Positions 18,412 through 27,372 of a DNA stretch of 64,000 nt are shown here, piece after piece. A program made the position numbers and the translations under genes. Within the stretch, counting starts at the first letter, position 1. Each line of letters opens with the position of its first letter. The stretch spans positions 930,001 through 994,000 of the forward strand of contig CAVPBZ010000018.1 in NCBI GenBank assembly GCA_963702235.1, written 5' to 3'. Source of the stretch: PALSA-505 sp963702235. GTDB lineage: Bacteria > Actinomycetota > Actinomycetes > Streptosporangiales > Streptosporangiaceae. Under the pieces are notes generated by a model. That model was not told the DNA's origin, did no database searches, and saw only the letters and a program-made list of their open reading frames with translations.

Positions 18412-19335
18412 TCAGTTCAGCACCCGGCGGGCGAACGCCTTGGTGCCGAAGTAGCCGACGAGCGCGGTCACGCCGATGAGCACCAGCAGGATCGCCCACA
18501 GCGCCAGGTGCCCGGTCTGCGGGGTCAGCACCGCGCGCAGCCCCTCCGACATGTACACCATGGGGTTGATCAGGACGGCGATCTGCAGCCAGCGGATGCT
18601 GTGCAGGGCCGACCACGGATAGTAGACGCAGCCCAGCATGGTGGCGGGCAGCAGGATCGCGGCGAACAGCATCTGCATCTTGCGCGGATCCATCAGCGTG
18701 CCGAGCAGCAGCCCGAGCGAGGCGGTCAGCAGTGACCCCGTCACCAGGATCACGGCGAGCAGCGGCCAGTCGGTCACGTTCACGTGCGGCGACTGCCCCG
18801 GCGCGTGCACCAGCAGCACGATCGGGATGACGATGAGCGCGCCGAGGAACGACTGCACCGCCCCCGCCAGGATCTTCTGGATGGCCAGCACCCGGATCGG
18901 CACCGGGGCCAGCGCCCTGTCCTCGATCGTGCGCTGCCAGGAGAACTCCATCACCAGCGGGAACGTCACGGCCATGATGCCCTGCATGAACAGCATCGAG
19001 GCCATCAGGCCGGGCAGCAGGATGGTGGCGAACGTGGCCCCGCCCGCAGCCGCCCCGGCGCCGAAGATCCCGCTGCCGCCGATCTTGGGCATCACGTAGG
19101 TGAACACGAAGACGAACAGCAGCGGCTGCATGATGGCGCGGGTGAAGGTCCCGATCAGGTTGCGCCGCAGCACCCGGCCCTCGCGCGCCATCATGGCGGC
19201 GAACGTCCTGATCAGCGTGGGGTGCGGCTCCGGGGCGTCGGTGATGATCGCGGCGGCGCCGGACCCGGCCAGCGCGCGGGACGGCAGCGCCGCGCTCTCG
19301 GCGCCGGCCTGCTGGGTCCCCGTCGTGGTGGTCAC
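18412..19335 (-). CDS. ABC-2 type transporter permease (DrrB-like)
   Basis: Membrane half of a drug or lipid exporter, 307 residues, starting at GTG 19335 that overlaps the ATPase stop (GTGA). A polar Ala/Thr-rich N-terminus of about 50 residues precedes six predicted membrane segments, with the ABC-2 signature region around MQIAVLINPMVYMSEGLRAV in the C-terminal half. It pairs with the ATPase gene directly upstream and the MarR regulator before that. The substrate cannot be read from the sequence; antibiotic self-resistance or multidrug export is the usual role. Confidence 0.92.
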   Translation of the reverse strand: MTTTTGTQQAGAESAALPSRALAGSGAAAIITDAPEPHPTLIRTFAAMMAREGRVLRRNLIGTFTRAIMQPLLFVFVFTYVMPKIGGSGIFGAGAAAGGATFATILLPGLMASMLFMQGIMAVTFPLVMEFSWQRTIEDRALAPVPIRVLAIQKILAGAVQSFLGALIVIPIVLLVHAPGQSPHVNVTDWPLLAVILVTGSLLTASLGLLLGTLMDPRKMQMLFAAILLPATMLGCVYYPWSALHSIRWLQIAVLINPMVYMSEGLRAVLTPQTGHLALWAILLVLIGVTALVGYFGTKAFARRVLN

Positions 19336-20321
19336 TCGCGGTACTCCCGTCCGGTCAGGCTGAGAAAAACGGTCTCCAGGCTGGGCCTGAGCTGCGCGGC
19401 GTCACGGACCGTCAGGCCGGCCGAGGCGCCTGCCGTGACCAGCTCGCCGAGCACGCCTTCCGGCTCGCGGGCGAACACCCGGACCTGGTCGCCGTCGGTC
19501 TCGATCCTGCTGATCCCCGGCCGGCCTTCCAGGCCGGCCCGGACCGCGAGTCCGTCCGGCACCGGGCTCTCGTACCTGACGGTGACCACCGTGTCGGCGC
19601 CGGCGCCTTCCTTCAGCTCGTCAATCGTGCCGGCCGCGAGCACCTCGCCGTGGTCCACCACGGCGACCCGGTCGCACAGCGCCTCGGCCTCTTCCATGTA
19701 GTGCGTGGTCAGCAGGATCGTCTGCCCCTCGGCATGCAGCTCGCGCAGCATGTCCCACAGGTTCACCCTGGTCTGCGGGTCCAGGCCGGCCGTCGGCTCG
19801 TCCAGGAACAGCACGTCGGGCTTGTGCACCAGGGCGCGGGCGATGAGCAGCCGCTTGGCCTGGCCGCCGGACAGGTCGGTGGCGATCGCCTTGCGCCGGT
19901 CGGCGAGCCCGAACGCGACGAGCAGCTGCTCCGCGCGGCGGGCGGCGTCGCGCAGCCCGAGCCCGAAGAACCTGCTGCGGAACTCCAGGTTCTCCGCCAC
20001 GGTGAGCTGCATGTCCAGCGTGTTGTTCTGCGTCACCACGCCGATCCTGCGCTTGACCCCGACCGGGTCGGCGACCACGTCGATCCCGGCCACCCAGGCC
20101 CGGCCGCCGGTGGGCACCACCAGTGTGGTGAGCATGCCGATCGTGGTGGACTTGCCGGCGCCGTTGGGCCCGAGCAGGCCGAAGAACTCGCCGGTGCCGA
20201 CGGCCAGGTCGATGCCGCGGACGGCCGGCACGTCGCCGCGGGACGTCTTGTAGGTCTTGCGCAGGTCCTCGGTGCGGATCGCCGGGGGCGGTGCCGGCGG
20301 CTGAGCTGCGGGCTCGGTCAC
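19332..20321 (-). CDS. ABC transporter ATP-binding protein (DrrA-like)
   Basis: ATPase subunit of the exporter, 329 residues from GTG 20321, which overlaps the marR stop (GTGA). It contains Walker A GPNGAGKST (about residue 48), Q-loop VVTQNN, signature LSGGQAKRL, Walker B VLFLDEP with TAGLD, and the switch histidine in TTHYMEEAE. A DrrA-type C-terminal extension of about 90 residues follows the nucleotide-binding domain. It forms one transcription unit with the permease and the MarR regulator. Confidence 0.94.
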   Translation of the reverse strand: MTEPAAQPPAPPPAIRTEDLRKTYKTSRGDVPAVRGIDLAVGTGEFFGLLGPNGAGKSTTIGMLTTLVVPTGGRAWVAGIDVVADPVGVKRRIGVVTQNNTLDMQLTVAENLEFRSRFFGLGLRDAARRAEQLLVAFGLADRRKAIATDLSGGQAKRLLIARALVHKPDVLFLDEPTAGLDPQTRVNLWDMLRELHAEGQTILLTTHYMEEAEALCDRVAVVDHGEVLAAGTIDELKEGAGADTVVTVRYESPVPDGLAVRAGLEGRPGISRIETDGDQVRVFAREPEGVLGELVTAGASAGLTVRDAAQLRPSLETVFLSLTGREYRE

Positions 20322-20872
20322 TTGCGTTCCTCTCGCACCAGATCCCCGAACGTGATGATCGTGTCCACCAGGAACTTCCTGATCACCGGCTCGTCGGCCG
20401 GGTCCACGAAGGCCAGGCAGCTGCTCAGCCGGGGCGCCACCTGCGCCAGCGCCTCGCCGCACTTGTGGCGGCCGGCCTCGGTCACGAACAGCCTGACCAC
20501 CCGCCGGTCCTCGTCGTCCCTGCGCCGCTGCACATAGCCCTCGCGGACCAGCGTGTCCACCACGGACGTCACGGTGCCGGGCGTGGACCAGCCGCGCGCG
20601 GCGACCTCGCTTGACTTCAGCCCGTCCCGCGCCACCAGCACCCGCAGGATGCCCAGGCCGGCCGGGCTGATCCCGGTTCCCTGTGCCGCGTGCGCCCAGA
20701 ACGCGCCCATCGACCGCACGGCCACGGCGAGCAGGGCGTACAGCGGCGCGTCCGGCGGAACCGCCGCGCCCTCATCGCCCCAGACCCAGCCGCCGTGATC
20801 CGGCCGGTCCGGCCGGCTGGCGCCGGGGCTGACCTCGGGCTGTGCCTCGGCGGTCTCCTGCTGTCCGGTCAC
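20318..20872 (-). CDS. MarR-family transcriptional regulator of the ABC exporter
   Basis: Winged-helix repressor of 184 residues, starting at GTG 20872. An acidic, Pro-rich N-terminus of about 45 residues precedes the MarR fold, with the recognition region SSEVAARGWSTPGTVTSVVDTLVREGYV and the wing RRRDDEDRRVVRLF. No Shine-Dalgarno is visible; the codon lies seven bases after a candidate -10, so the mRNA may be leaderless. Palindromic operators overlap the candidate -35, which implies autorepression with the exporter as target. Confidence 0.92.
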   Translation of the reverse strand: MTGQQETAEAQPEVSPGASRPDRPDHGGWVWGDEGAAVPPDAPLYALLAVAVRSMGAFWAHAAQGTGISPAGLGILRVLVARDGLKSSEVAARGWSTPGTVTSVVDTLVREGYVQRRRDDEDRRVVRLFVTEAGRHKCGEALAQVAPRLSSCLAFVDPADEPVIRKFLVDTIITFGDLVREERK

Positions 20873-20878
20873 GCGGCC

Positions 20879-20908
20879 AGCATGGCAGCGCAGCTAATTT
20901 GATGTCAA
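20879..20908 (-). promoter_or_regulatory. candidate marR promoter giving a leaderless transcript
   Basis: On the minus strand TTGACA (20908-20903), an 18-base spacer and CATGCT (20884-20879). Transcription would start about seven bases later, at or next to GTG 20872. The -35 is a perfect consensus; the -10 is weak. The absence of any Shine-Dalgarno supports leaderless initiation. Confidence 0.5.
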
Positions 20909-21763
20909 ATTATTTGAGGTCAACTTACCGGTCCCGGTCCGCCGGGCCAGCTCGGCGACGCCGGCCTCGCGCATCGCCTGCACCGGCGCCTGCTGCCCGG
21001 TCATGAGCTCCACCTGCCGGGCGGCCTGGTGCAGCAGCAGCTCGAACCCGCCGACCACGACCGAGCCGGCCTGGCTCGCCGCCATTGCCAGCGGCGTCGG
21101 CCACGGGTGATACACCACGTCCATGATCATCGCTGGCGGGTGCGGGAGCCCTCGGAGCCGTTCGGCATAAAAATCGGCGGCACCTGCCGGAACGGTGGAA
21201 ATGAGCAGCTCAGCCCCTACGTCGCTTCCGAACGCGCACAGGGCGACGCTCATCCCGAGCCGTGCGGCCGCCGCCAGCAGCCCCTCCGCGCGCGCCGGGT
21301 CCCGGACGGCCGCCGTCGCCTGCCGCAGGCCGAGGTCGCGCAGCGCGGCCAGCGCGGAGCAGGCGGTGGCGCCCGCGCCCAGGATCAGCGCCCCGGCCCG
21401 AGCCTCGGTGAGGCCGGCCTCGGCCAGCGCGGTCACCAGGCCGGGCACGTCGGTGTTGTACCCGTGCCTGGCCCCGCCGCTGAAGACCACGGTGTTCGCC
21501 CCGCCGGTCGCTGCGGCCACCGGGTCGGTGCGGTCGAGCAGCGGCAGCACCGCGCGCTTGAGCGGCATCGTGAGCGACAGCCCGGCCCAGTCCGGGCCGC
21601 AGCCTGCCAGCAGCCCGGCCAGGCCGGCCTCGTCGCACTCGAGCGGCTGGTAGGACCAGCCGCCGAGGCCGAGAGCGGCGTAGGCGGCGCGGTGCAGCGC
21701 CGGCGACAGCGAGTGCGCGATCGGCGAGCCGAGCACCGCGGCCTTCCGCGCCTGCAGCTTCAC
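20894..21763 (-). CDS. aroE: shikimate dehydrogenase
   Basis: NADP-dependent reduction of 3-dehydroshikimate in aromatic amino acid synthesis, 289 residues. It starts at GTG 21763, overlapping mltG by four bases. The substrate site shows SPIAHSLSPALH near residue 14 and LTMPLKRAVLP, with the catalytic lysine, near residue 66. GYNTDVPG and the nucleotide-binding GAGATACSALAAL follow. FELLLHQAARQ near the C-terminus is conserved. The last ten residues (KLTSNNLTSN) are encoded by the MarR operator repeat and look non-native to the family. Confidence 0.95.
   Translation of the reverse strand: MKLQARKAAVLGSPIAHSLSPALHRAAYAALGLGGWSYQPLECDEAGLAGLLAGCGPDWAGLSLTMPLKRAVLPLLDRTDPVAAATGGANTVVFSGGARHGYNTDVPGLVTALAEAGLTEARAGALILGAGATACSALAALRDLGLRQATAAVRDPARAEGLLAAAARLGMSVALCAFGSDVGAELLISTVPAGAADFYAERLRGLPHPPAMIMDVVYHPWPTPLAMAASQAGSVVVGGFELLLHQAARQVELMTGQQAPVQAMREAGVAELARRTGTGKLTSNNLTSN
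20895..20927 (-). promoter_or_regulatory. tandem MarR operators inside the end of aroE
   Basis: TAATTTGA-TG-TCAAATTA at 20895-20912 is a perfect 8-bp palindrome with a 2-base centre. A second, imperfect copy, TTATTTGA-GG-TCAACTTA, lies at 20910-20927, 15 bp further on. They overlap the candidate marR -35 and the last codons of aroE, whose C-terminus reads LTSNNLTSN as a result. A-T content is far above the surroundings. MarR proteins typically bind such palindromes. Confidence 0.75.
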
Positions 21764-23781
21764 CCTGCCTGGTTCCGGTTCAGCTGCGCCGACAGCTGCT
21801 GGAAGACCGCGTAGCTCGAGGTGAAATCGGTCTGCTTGGTCTTCGGGTTCACGGTGACGAAGTACAGCCAGTTACCGGCCGCCGGGTGCAGCGCGGCGCG
21901 GATGGCCGCGTCACCCGGGCTGTCGATCGGGCCCGGCGGCAGCCCCGCGTACTTGTAGGTGTTGTACGGCGAGTTGCTGTTCAGCTGCTGGCTCGATGCC
22001 CGGATGCCGTAGGCGTGCAGGCCGTAGAGCACGGTGCTGTCGAACTGCAGCTTCATCCCGGCGTGCAGCCTGTTGTAGATCACCCGGGCGATCTTGGGGA
22101 AGTCGGAGACCTTGCCCCCCTCGGCCTGCGCCAGGCTGGCCACGACGATGACCTGGGCTGGCGTGAGGTGCACACCGCCTGCCGCCTGCGCCAGGTTAAC
22201 GCTGGCCGCCTCGGCGTTGAAGCTCTGCACCATCGCCTGCAGGACGCCGGCCGCGGTCATGTGCGGCTGGATGGCGTAGGTCGCCGGGAACAGGTATCCC
22301 TCGGGGTTGCCGCGGGCATAGGAGGGCAGGCCGAGCGCGGCGGTGTTGCGCAGCGCCTTCTTGTAGTCGGCGACCGGGATGCCCGAGCTCTGGCCGAGCG
22401 CGGCCAGGATCTGCGATTCGCGCAGGCCCTCCGGGATCGTAACCATGTGCTGTATCCGCGCCGACGGCTTGAGCAGCAGGTTGAACGCGAGCGTCGCGTT
22501 CATGTGCTCGTGCATGAGGTAGAAGCCCGGCTGCAGCGAGCTGGCCTTGGGGCTGGCCTCGGCGGCGAGCACGAACGCGCGGGAGCTGGCGACCACGCCG
22601 AGAGTGAACAGCCGGTCCCCGATCACGGTGGCCGAGTCTCCGGAGTGGATCTGCGCGACGACCTTGCCGGTCCCGGCGCCCGAGTAGTCCGCGGGGAAGT
22701 AGTGCCCGGCGATGGCGCGGTAGGCGAAGAACGCGGCGACGGCCAGCGGCACGACGATGACGAGCACCGCGATCAGGGCGGCCCAGCGGCCCCGGTGGCG
22801 GCGCTTGGGCCGGACGGGCCGGTCATCCCGGTCGTCGTAGCCGCCCCGTCCGGCCGCAGGGTCGCGGTCGTCGGGGGCCCAGAAGCCGTCGTCGCGGTAG
22901 CCGTCTGGCGCGCCCTGGCCGTCCGGGGCGCCGTAACCGCTTGCGGCGCCGGTACCGCGAGCGCCGTGGCCGTCCGGGGCGCCGGGGGCGCTGTAGCCGT
23001 CCGGGGCGCCGGGGGCGCCGTAGCCGGGCCGGGCGCGGCGAGCGCCGGAGTCACCGGGAGCGCCGTACTCGCCGCCGGCGCCGTAGCGGTCGCGGCCCGC
23101 GGCGTTGTCGTCGTCACGGCCCCCGGCGCGGCCCGGGCTGCCGCCCGCCGGGTACCCCTCCCCCGGCGGCGGGTACTCACCACGTCCGCGCGGCAGCCGG
23201 CCCGCAACCCCCGGGTAGGGACCGCTGCCTGCCTGGCCCCGGTCCGGGATGCCGCCGCCGGAGGGTCTGGCACCGGGGTACGGCGGCCCGCCGCCGGGGA
23301 GAGGAGACCGGCCACCGGGAACAGAGGGCCGGCCGTTCGGCGCGGAGCGGTTGCCTGCCTGCCCAGGATACGGGGGCGGTCCCGCGGGGCGGCCGCCCCG
23401 CTGGACCGGGTAGCGGGCGGTCGGCGCGCCGTTGGCCCCGGGCTGCGGGTACCCCTGGTCCCGCTGGCCCGGCTGCCGGGGCAGCGGCGGCTGACCGGAA
23501 CCAGCCCGGCCCCGGGGCGGCGGCGCGGCCATCCCCGGGCGGCCAGGCCGAGAGTGCGGGTCCTCGGGCGGGACAGCCTGATGCGGGACAGCCGGAGGCG
23601 GCGTGACGGGCGGCGGGGCGGCCGAATGCCTGCCGCGCCGGCCTTCACGCCGCGGTTCCTCGGCGGGCGACCACGGCGGCTCGGTGCCGTCGTCGCGCGG
23701 GTAACCGTCGGGCTGCTCGCCAGGCGTCCAGGGATAGTCGTCGGCGAACTCATCCCCCGGCCGGCGCCTGCGGCCGGTCAC
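21760..23781 (-). CDS. mltG: endolytic murein transglycosylase MltG
   Basis: Membrane-anchored lytic transglycosylase that cuts nascent glycan strands near septal and elongation synthases, 673 residues. The first about 325 residues are cytoplasmic and very rich in Pro, Gly and Arg, with short degenerate repeats such as GAPDGY. A single membrane segment lies at about 332-352. The YceG domain follows, with the active-site region ASLAQAEGGKVSDFPKIARV and NRLHAGMKLQFDSTVLYGL. In the better known members this stretch holds two glutamates (EKE); here the first is Gln and the second is kept. It lies between ruvX and aroE with four-base overlaps, the conserved actinobacterial order. Confidence 0.93.
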   Translation of the reverse strand: MTGRRRRPGDEFADDYPWTPGEQPDGYPRDDGTEPPWSPAEEPRREGRRGRHSAAPPPVTPPPAVPHQAVPPEDPHSRPGRPGMAAPPPRGRAGSGQPPLPRQPGQRDQGYPQPGANGAPTARYPVQRGGRPAGPPPYPGQAGNRSAPNGRPSVPGGRSPLPGGGPPYPGARPSGGGIPDRGQAGSGPYPGVAGRLPRGRGEYPPPGEGYPAGGSPGRAGGRDDDNAAGRDRYGAGGEYGAPGDSGARRARPGYGAPGAPDGYSAPGAPDGHGARGTGAASGYGAPDGQGAPDGYRDDGFWAPDDRDPAAGRGGYDDRDDRPVRPKRRHRGRWAALIAVLVIVVPLAVAAFFAYRAIAGHYFPADYSGAGTGKVVAQIHSGDSATVIGDRLFTLGVVASSRAFVLAAEASPKASSLQPGFYLMHEHMNATLAFNLLLKPSARIQHMVTIPEGLRESQILAALGQSSGIPVADYKKALRNTAALGLPSYARGNPEGYLFPATYAIQPHMTAAGVLQAMVQSFNAEAASVNLAQAAGGVHLTPAQVIVVASLAQAEGGKVSDFPKIARVIYNRLHAGMKLQFDSTVLYGLHAYGIRASSQQLNSNSPYNTYKYAGLPPGPIDSPGDAAIRAALHPAAGNWLYFVTVNPKTKQTDFTSSYAVFQQLSAQLNRNQAG

Positions 23782-24248
23782 TCGGGCACTCCGGTCGCGG
23801 GCAGCACCGGTTCACCGGCCGGCCTGCCGGTGGACTGCTCGGCGTCCAGCGCCGCCTGCAGCAGGACCGCCGCCGCCGCCTGGTCCACTACCCCGCGCCT
23901 GGCCCTGGAGTCCCGTCCGGCCGTGCGCAGCGCGTCGTGCGCGGTCACCGTGGTGAAGCGCTCGTCGACCAGCCGGACCGGGACCGGCGCCAGCCTGCTG
24001 GCCAGCCCCCGGGCGAAGGCCCGGGCGTCCTGTGCGGCCTTGCCCTCGTGGCCGGACAGCGTCGTGGGCAGGCCGACGATCACCTCGACCGCGCCGCTGG
24101 TCTCGGCCAGCTCGGCCAGCCTGGCCAGGTCGCCCCGGCCGCGGGTGACCGTGGTCAGCGGGCTGGCGATCAGGCCGTCAGGGTCGCACCTGGCCACGCC
24201 GATGCGCGCCGAGCCGACGTCGATGGCAAGCCGGACGCCCTTCCTCAC
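23778..24248 (-). CDS. ruvX: YqgF/RuvX-type Holliday junction resolvase
   Basis: RNase H-fold putative nuclease, about 156 residues from GTG 24248, implicated in Holliday junction or pre-16S rRNA processing. Active-site acidic residues appear in LAIDVGSARIGVA, VDERFTTVTA and VDQAAAAVLLQAAL, with IVGLPTTLSG between them. I choose GTG 24248 because close relatives begin just before this strand. An in-frame TTG at 24326 would add 26 unlike residues and overlap alaS, but sits only two bases after a GGAGG. The start is therefore uncertain. Confidence 0.9.
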   Translation of the reverse strand: MRKGVRLAIDVGSARIGVARCDPDGLIASPLTTVTRGRGDLARLAELAETSGAVEVIVGLPTTLSGHEGKAAQDARAFARGLASRLAPVPVRLVDERFTTVTAHDALRTAGRDSRARRGVVDQAAAAVLLQAALDAEQSTGRPAGEPVLPATGVPE

Positions 24249-24312
24249 CGGCAAGCGATCAGCTTCCGGCGCAAATGTCTCGTCGAGGCAGCCTCGGGGG
24301 AGCGGCACGGTC

Positions 24313-27042
24313 TCACGGTAGCCCAAAGCCTCCTGCGGCGTCCCTCAGAGCAGTACGAACTGCATCAAAAGCACCATCGATCGCCTGCGGCCCGGCCTGG
24401 CTGACGGGCGCGCCGCCGCCCTGCGCGACGTCGTCCTTGCCGCCGCCGCCACCGCCGACCTGCTTGGCCGCGATCCCGGCCAGCCTGCCCGCGGCCAGCC
24501 CCCGCTGCCGCCCCGCCTCGTTGACCGCCGCGACGATCACCGGCCGGTCGTCAGGAACGCCGGCCAGCACGACCACCGCGGGCCGGTCGGCCGGCAGCCG
24601 GCCCCGGACGTCGAGCGCGAGCTTGCGGATACCGTCGGCCGCGACACCGTCGGGCAGCCGCCGCGCCACCAGGGTCACCCCGTTGATGTCCTCGGCGTGA
24701 CCGACGAGCTCGGGCCCGGACGCCAGCAGCTGCGTGCTGCGCAGCCGCTCCAGGTCCCGCTGCGCGTCCCGCAGCCTGGTCACCAGGCCCGAGACGCGCT
24801 CGGGCAGCTCCTCAGGGCGCGCCTTCAGCTGCTCGCTCAGCTGGTTGACCAGCACGCTCTCGGTCGCCAGGTGCCGGAACGCGTCCATGCCGACCAGCGC
24901 CTCGACGCGGCGCACCCCGGCTCCGATCGACGACTCGCCGAGCACCTTGACGAGGCCGAGCTGCCCGGACCTGGCCACGTGCGTGCCGCCGCACAGCTCG
25001 CGGGAGTAGTCGCCGACCTCGACGACCCGGACTTCGTCGCCGTACTTCTCGCCGAACAGCGCGAGCGCGCCCATCTCGCGCGCGTCCTCGATCGAGGTGT
25101 GGAACGCCCGGACGTCCAGGTCGTTGATGAGCACCTGGTTGACTTCGTCCTCGACGTCCCTGACCACCGACACCGGCACGGCGCCGGACGCGGTGAAGTC
25201 GAACCGCAGCCGGCCGGGCGCGTTCTCCGAGCCCGCCTGCGCGGCCGACTCGCCCAGCGCGCCGCGGAAGGCACGGTGCAGCAGGTGGGTGGCGGTGTGC
25301 GACCGGGAGACCGCGCGGCGCCGCTCGGTGTCGATCTCCGCGTAGGCGGGCGAGCCCAGGACGATCTCGCCCGAGCGCACCCGGCTGTGGTGCACGATCA
25401 CCCCCGGCAGCGGCGTCTGCACGTCGTAGACCTCGGCCAGCGCGTCGGTGCCGTCGGCGGTCGCCACCCGGATGACGCCGGTGTCGGCAAGCTGGCCGCC
25501 GCCCTGCGGGTAGAACGGGGTCCGGTCGAGCACGATGCCGACCTCGGTGCCCATCCCCGCGGCCGGGACCGGGACGCCGTTCACCAGCAGTCCGACCACC
25601 GTCGCCTCGGTGGTGACCTGGTCGTAGCCGGTGAAGTCCGCAGGCCCGGACTGCTCGAGCAGGCCGGCGAACACCGACACGTCGGCGTTGCCGGTCTTCT
25701 TCTGCTGGGAGTCCCGCCTGGCCCGTTCCTGCTGCTCGGTCATCAGCCGCCGGAAGCCGTCCTCGTCGACCTTCAGGCCCTGCTCGGCTGCCATCTCCAG
25801 GGTCAGGTCGATCGGGAAGCCGTACGTGTCGTGCAGCTGGAACGCCTGCGCGCCGGCCAGCTCGGCCGAGCCGCGGCGCTTGACTTCCTCCACCGCCGCG
25901 TCAAAGATCGCGCTGCCGGTGCGCAGCGTGCCGATGAACGCCGCCTCCTCGGCGTCGATCACCGTCTGGATGTTCGCCGCGTCCCGCAGCAGGTTCGGGT
26001 ACTGCGGGCCGAGCGCCCCGATGGCCGTGCCGCTCAGCTCGTGCAGGAACCGCTCCTCGGTGCTGCCGCGCTGGCCGCCGGCCAGCAGCCGCAGGTTGCG
26101 GATGCTGCGGCGCAGCAGGCGGCGCAGCACGTAGCCGCGACCCTCGTTCGACGGGAGCACCCCGTCGGCCACCAGCATCACCGCGCTGTCCACGTGGTCG
26201 GCCACCACCCGCAGCGCCACGTCGGACCGGTGGTCCCGGCCGTACTTCTGCTCGGTCAGCTCGGCCGCGCGGTCCAGCACCTTCCAGGTGGTGTCGATCT
26301 CGTAGAGGTTGTCCACCCCCTGCAGGATCGAGGCCATCCGCTCCAGGCCCATGCCGGTGTCGATGTTCCTGGCCGGCAGGTCACCGGTGATCTCGTAGTC
26401 GACGCCCTGGCCGGGGCCGCGCTGGTACTGCATGAAGACCAGGTTCCAGATCTCCAGGTACCGTTCCTCGTTCTTCGCCGGGCCGCCCTCGCGGCCGTAG
26501 TCGGGGCCGCGGTCGTAGTAGATCTCCGAGTCCGGCCCGCACGGGCCGGGCACGCCCATGTCCCAGTAGTTGTGCTCCTTGCCCAGCCGCTGGATCCGGT
26601 CCTCCGGCAGGCCGATCTTGTCCCGCCAGATGCCGTACGCCTCGTCGTCGTCGAGGTAGACGGTGGCCCACAGCCGGTCCTCGGCGAACCCGAACCCGCC
26701 GTCCCGCTCGGCCCTGGTGAGCAGGTCCCAGGCCCAGGTGATCGCCTCGTCCTTGAAGTAATCGCCGAACGACCAGCTGCCGAGCATCTGGAAGAACGTG
26801 CCGTGCCTGGTGGTCTTCCCGACTTCCTCGATGTCGGTGGTGCGCAGGCATTTCTGCACGCTGGCGGCCCGGTTGTACGCCGGCTTGCGCTGGCCGAGCA
26901 GGTAGGGCAGGAACGGGACCATGCCGGCCACCACGAACATCAGCGTCGGGTCCTCTGACACGAGGCTGGCTGAGGGCACGACGGTGTGCCCGCGCTGCTC
27001 GAAATAGGTCAGGAAGCGGCGTGCGATCTCTGCCGACTCCAT
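24313..27042 (-). CDS. alaS: alanine-tRNA ligase
   Basis: Cytosolic alanyl-tRNA synthetase, 909 residues. The class II core starts SAEIARRFLTYFEQRGH and continues with FVVAGMVPFLPYL and the motif 2 region HGTFFQMLGSWSFGDYFK. The editing domain has the zinc ligands in SHTATHLLHRAF and RELCGGTHVARSGQLG. The C-terminal DHHA1-like region is Gly-rich (GGGGGGK), as in other AlaRS. It starts at ATG 27042 and is followed closely by ruvX. Upstream lie two small membrane protein genes. Confidence 0.97.
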   Translation of the reverse strand: MESAEIARRFLTYFEQRGHTVVPSASLVSEDPTLMFVVAGMVPFLPYLLGQRKPAYNRAASVQKCLRTTDIEEVGKTTRHGTFFQMLGSWSFGDYFKDEAITWAWDLLTRAERDGGFGFAEDRLWATVYLDDDEAYGIWRDKIGLPEDRIQRLGKEHNYWDMGVPGPCGPDSEIYYDRGPDYGREGGPAKNEERYLEIWNLVFMQYQRGPGQGVDYEITGDLPARNIDTGMGLERMASILQGVDNLYEIDTTWKVLDRAAELTEQKYGRDHRSDVALRVVADHVDSAVMLVADGVLPSNEGRGYVLRRLLRRSIRNLRLLAGGQRGSTEERFLHELSGTAIGALGPQYPNLLRDAANIQTVIDAEEAAFIGTLRTGSAIFDAAVEEVKRRGSAELAGAQAFQLHDTYGFPIDLTLEMAAEQGLKVDEDGFRRLMTEQQERARRDSQQKKTGNADVSVFAGLLEQSGPADFTGYDQVTTEATVVGLLVNGVPVPAAGMGTEVGIVLDRTPFYPQGGGQLADTGVIRVATADGTDALAEVYDVQTPLPGVIVHHSRVRSGEIVLGSPAYAEIDTERRRAVSRSHTATHLLHRAFRGALGESAAQAGSENAPGRLRFDFTASGAVPVSVVRDVEDEVNQVLINDLDVRAFHTSIEDAREMGALALFGEKYGDEVRVVEVGDYSRELCGGTHVARSGQLGLVKVLGESSIGAGVRRVEALVGMDAFRHLATESVLVNQLSEQLKARPEELPERVSGLVTRLRDAQRDLERLRSTQLLASGPELVGHAEDINGVTLVARRLPDGVAADGIRKLALDVRGRLPADRPAVVVLAGVPDDRPVIVAAVNEAGRQRGLAAGRLAGIAAKQVGGGGGGKDDVAQGGGAPVSQAGPQAIDGAFDAVRTALRDAAGGFGLP

Positions 27043-27075
27043 CAGCGGCCGTCCTTCAGGTAGTGGGTTCTGGTG

Positions 27076-27372
27076 TTACGCGCGCGGAGCGGCCGAGCCG
27101 TTGCGGCTGGCCTGGTGGCCCGCGGTCACCTGCTGCAATCCGAGGGTAGGGCGTCCGGGAGCTCGCCGCCGCTCGATATTGAACCGCTGCTGCTCGGCAT
27201 AGAGGTCCATGCCATCCCGAACGTCGCGAGCGAACCCGGCAACGCCGCGCGCCCGGCTGGGACGGCGACGGGCCGAAGGTCCCGCGAGGCCGCGGACGAT
27301 CCGGGTCACCCGGCGGTAGCCGGAAATACCCAGCCCGGCGCCGGTCAGCAGCCAGAACAGTCTGCGGATCAT
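27076..27372 (-). CDS. small membrane-anchored protein, DUF6167-like
   Basis: 98 residues starting MIRRLFWLLTGAGLGISGYRR, one N-terminal membrane segment, then a basic cytoplasmic tail with FARDVRDGMDLYAEQQ. The family is known only from actinobacteria at this place before alaS; its function is undefined. It overlaps the preceding gene by four bases and lies 33 bases ahead of alaS. Confidence 0.85.
   Translation of the reverse strand: MIRRLFWLLTGAGLGISGYRRVTRIVRGLAGPSARRRPSRARGVAGFARDVRDGMDLYAEQQRFNIERRRAPGRPTLGLQQVTAGHQASRNGSAAPRA

Noticed and set aside
18412..20872. MarR-ABC genes as a horizontally acquired resistance island
   Set aside because: GC content and codon use match the neighbours, and there are no mobile element traces. 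Only the operator is AT-rich.
24697..26958. 753-residue plus-strand open frame opposite alaS, and similar long antisense frames opposite argG, mltG and EF-G2
   Set aside because: They mirror high-GC coding sequence, have Arg/Gly/Ala/His-skewed composition, lack ribosome binding sites and resemble no family. The opposite strands hold unmistakable core genes.
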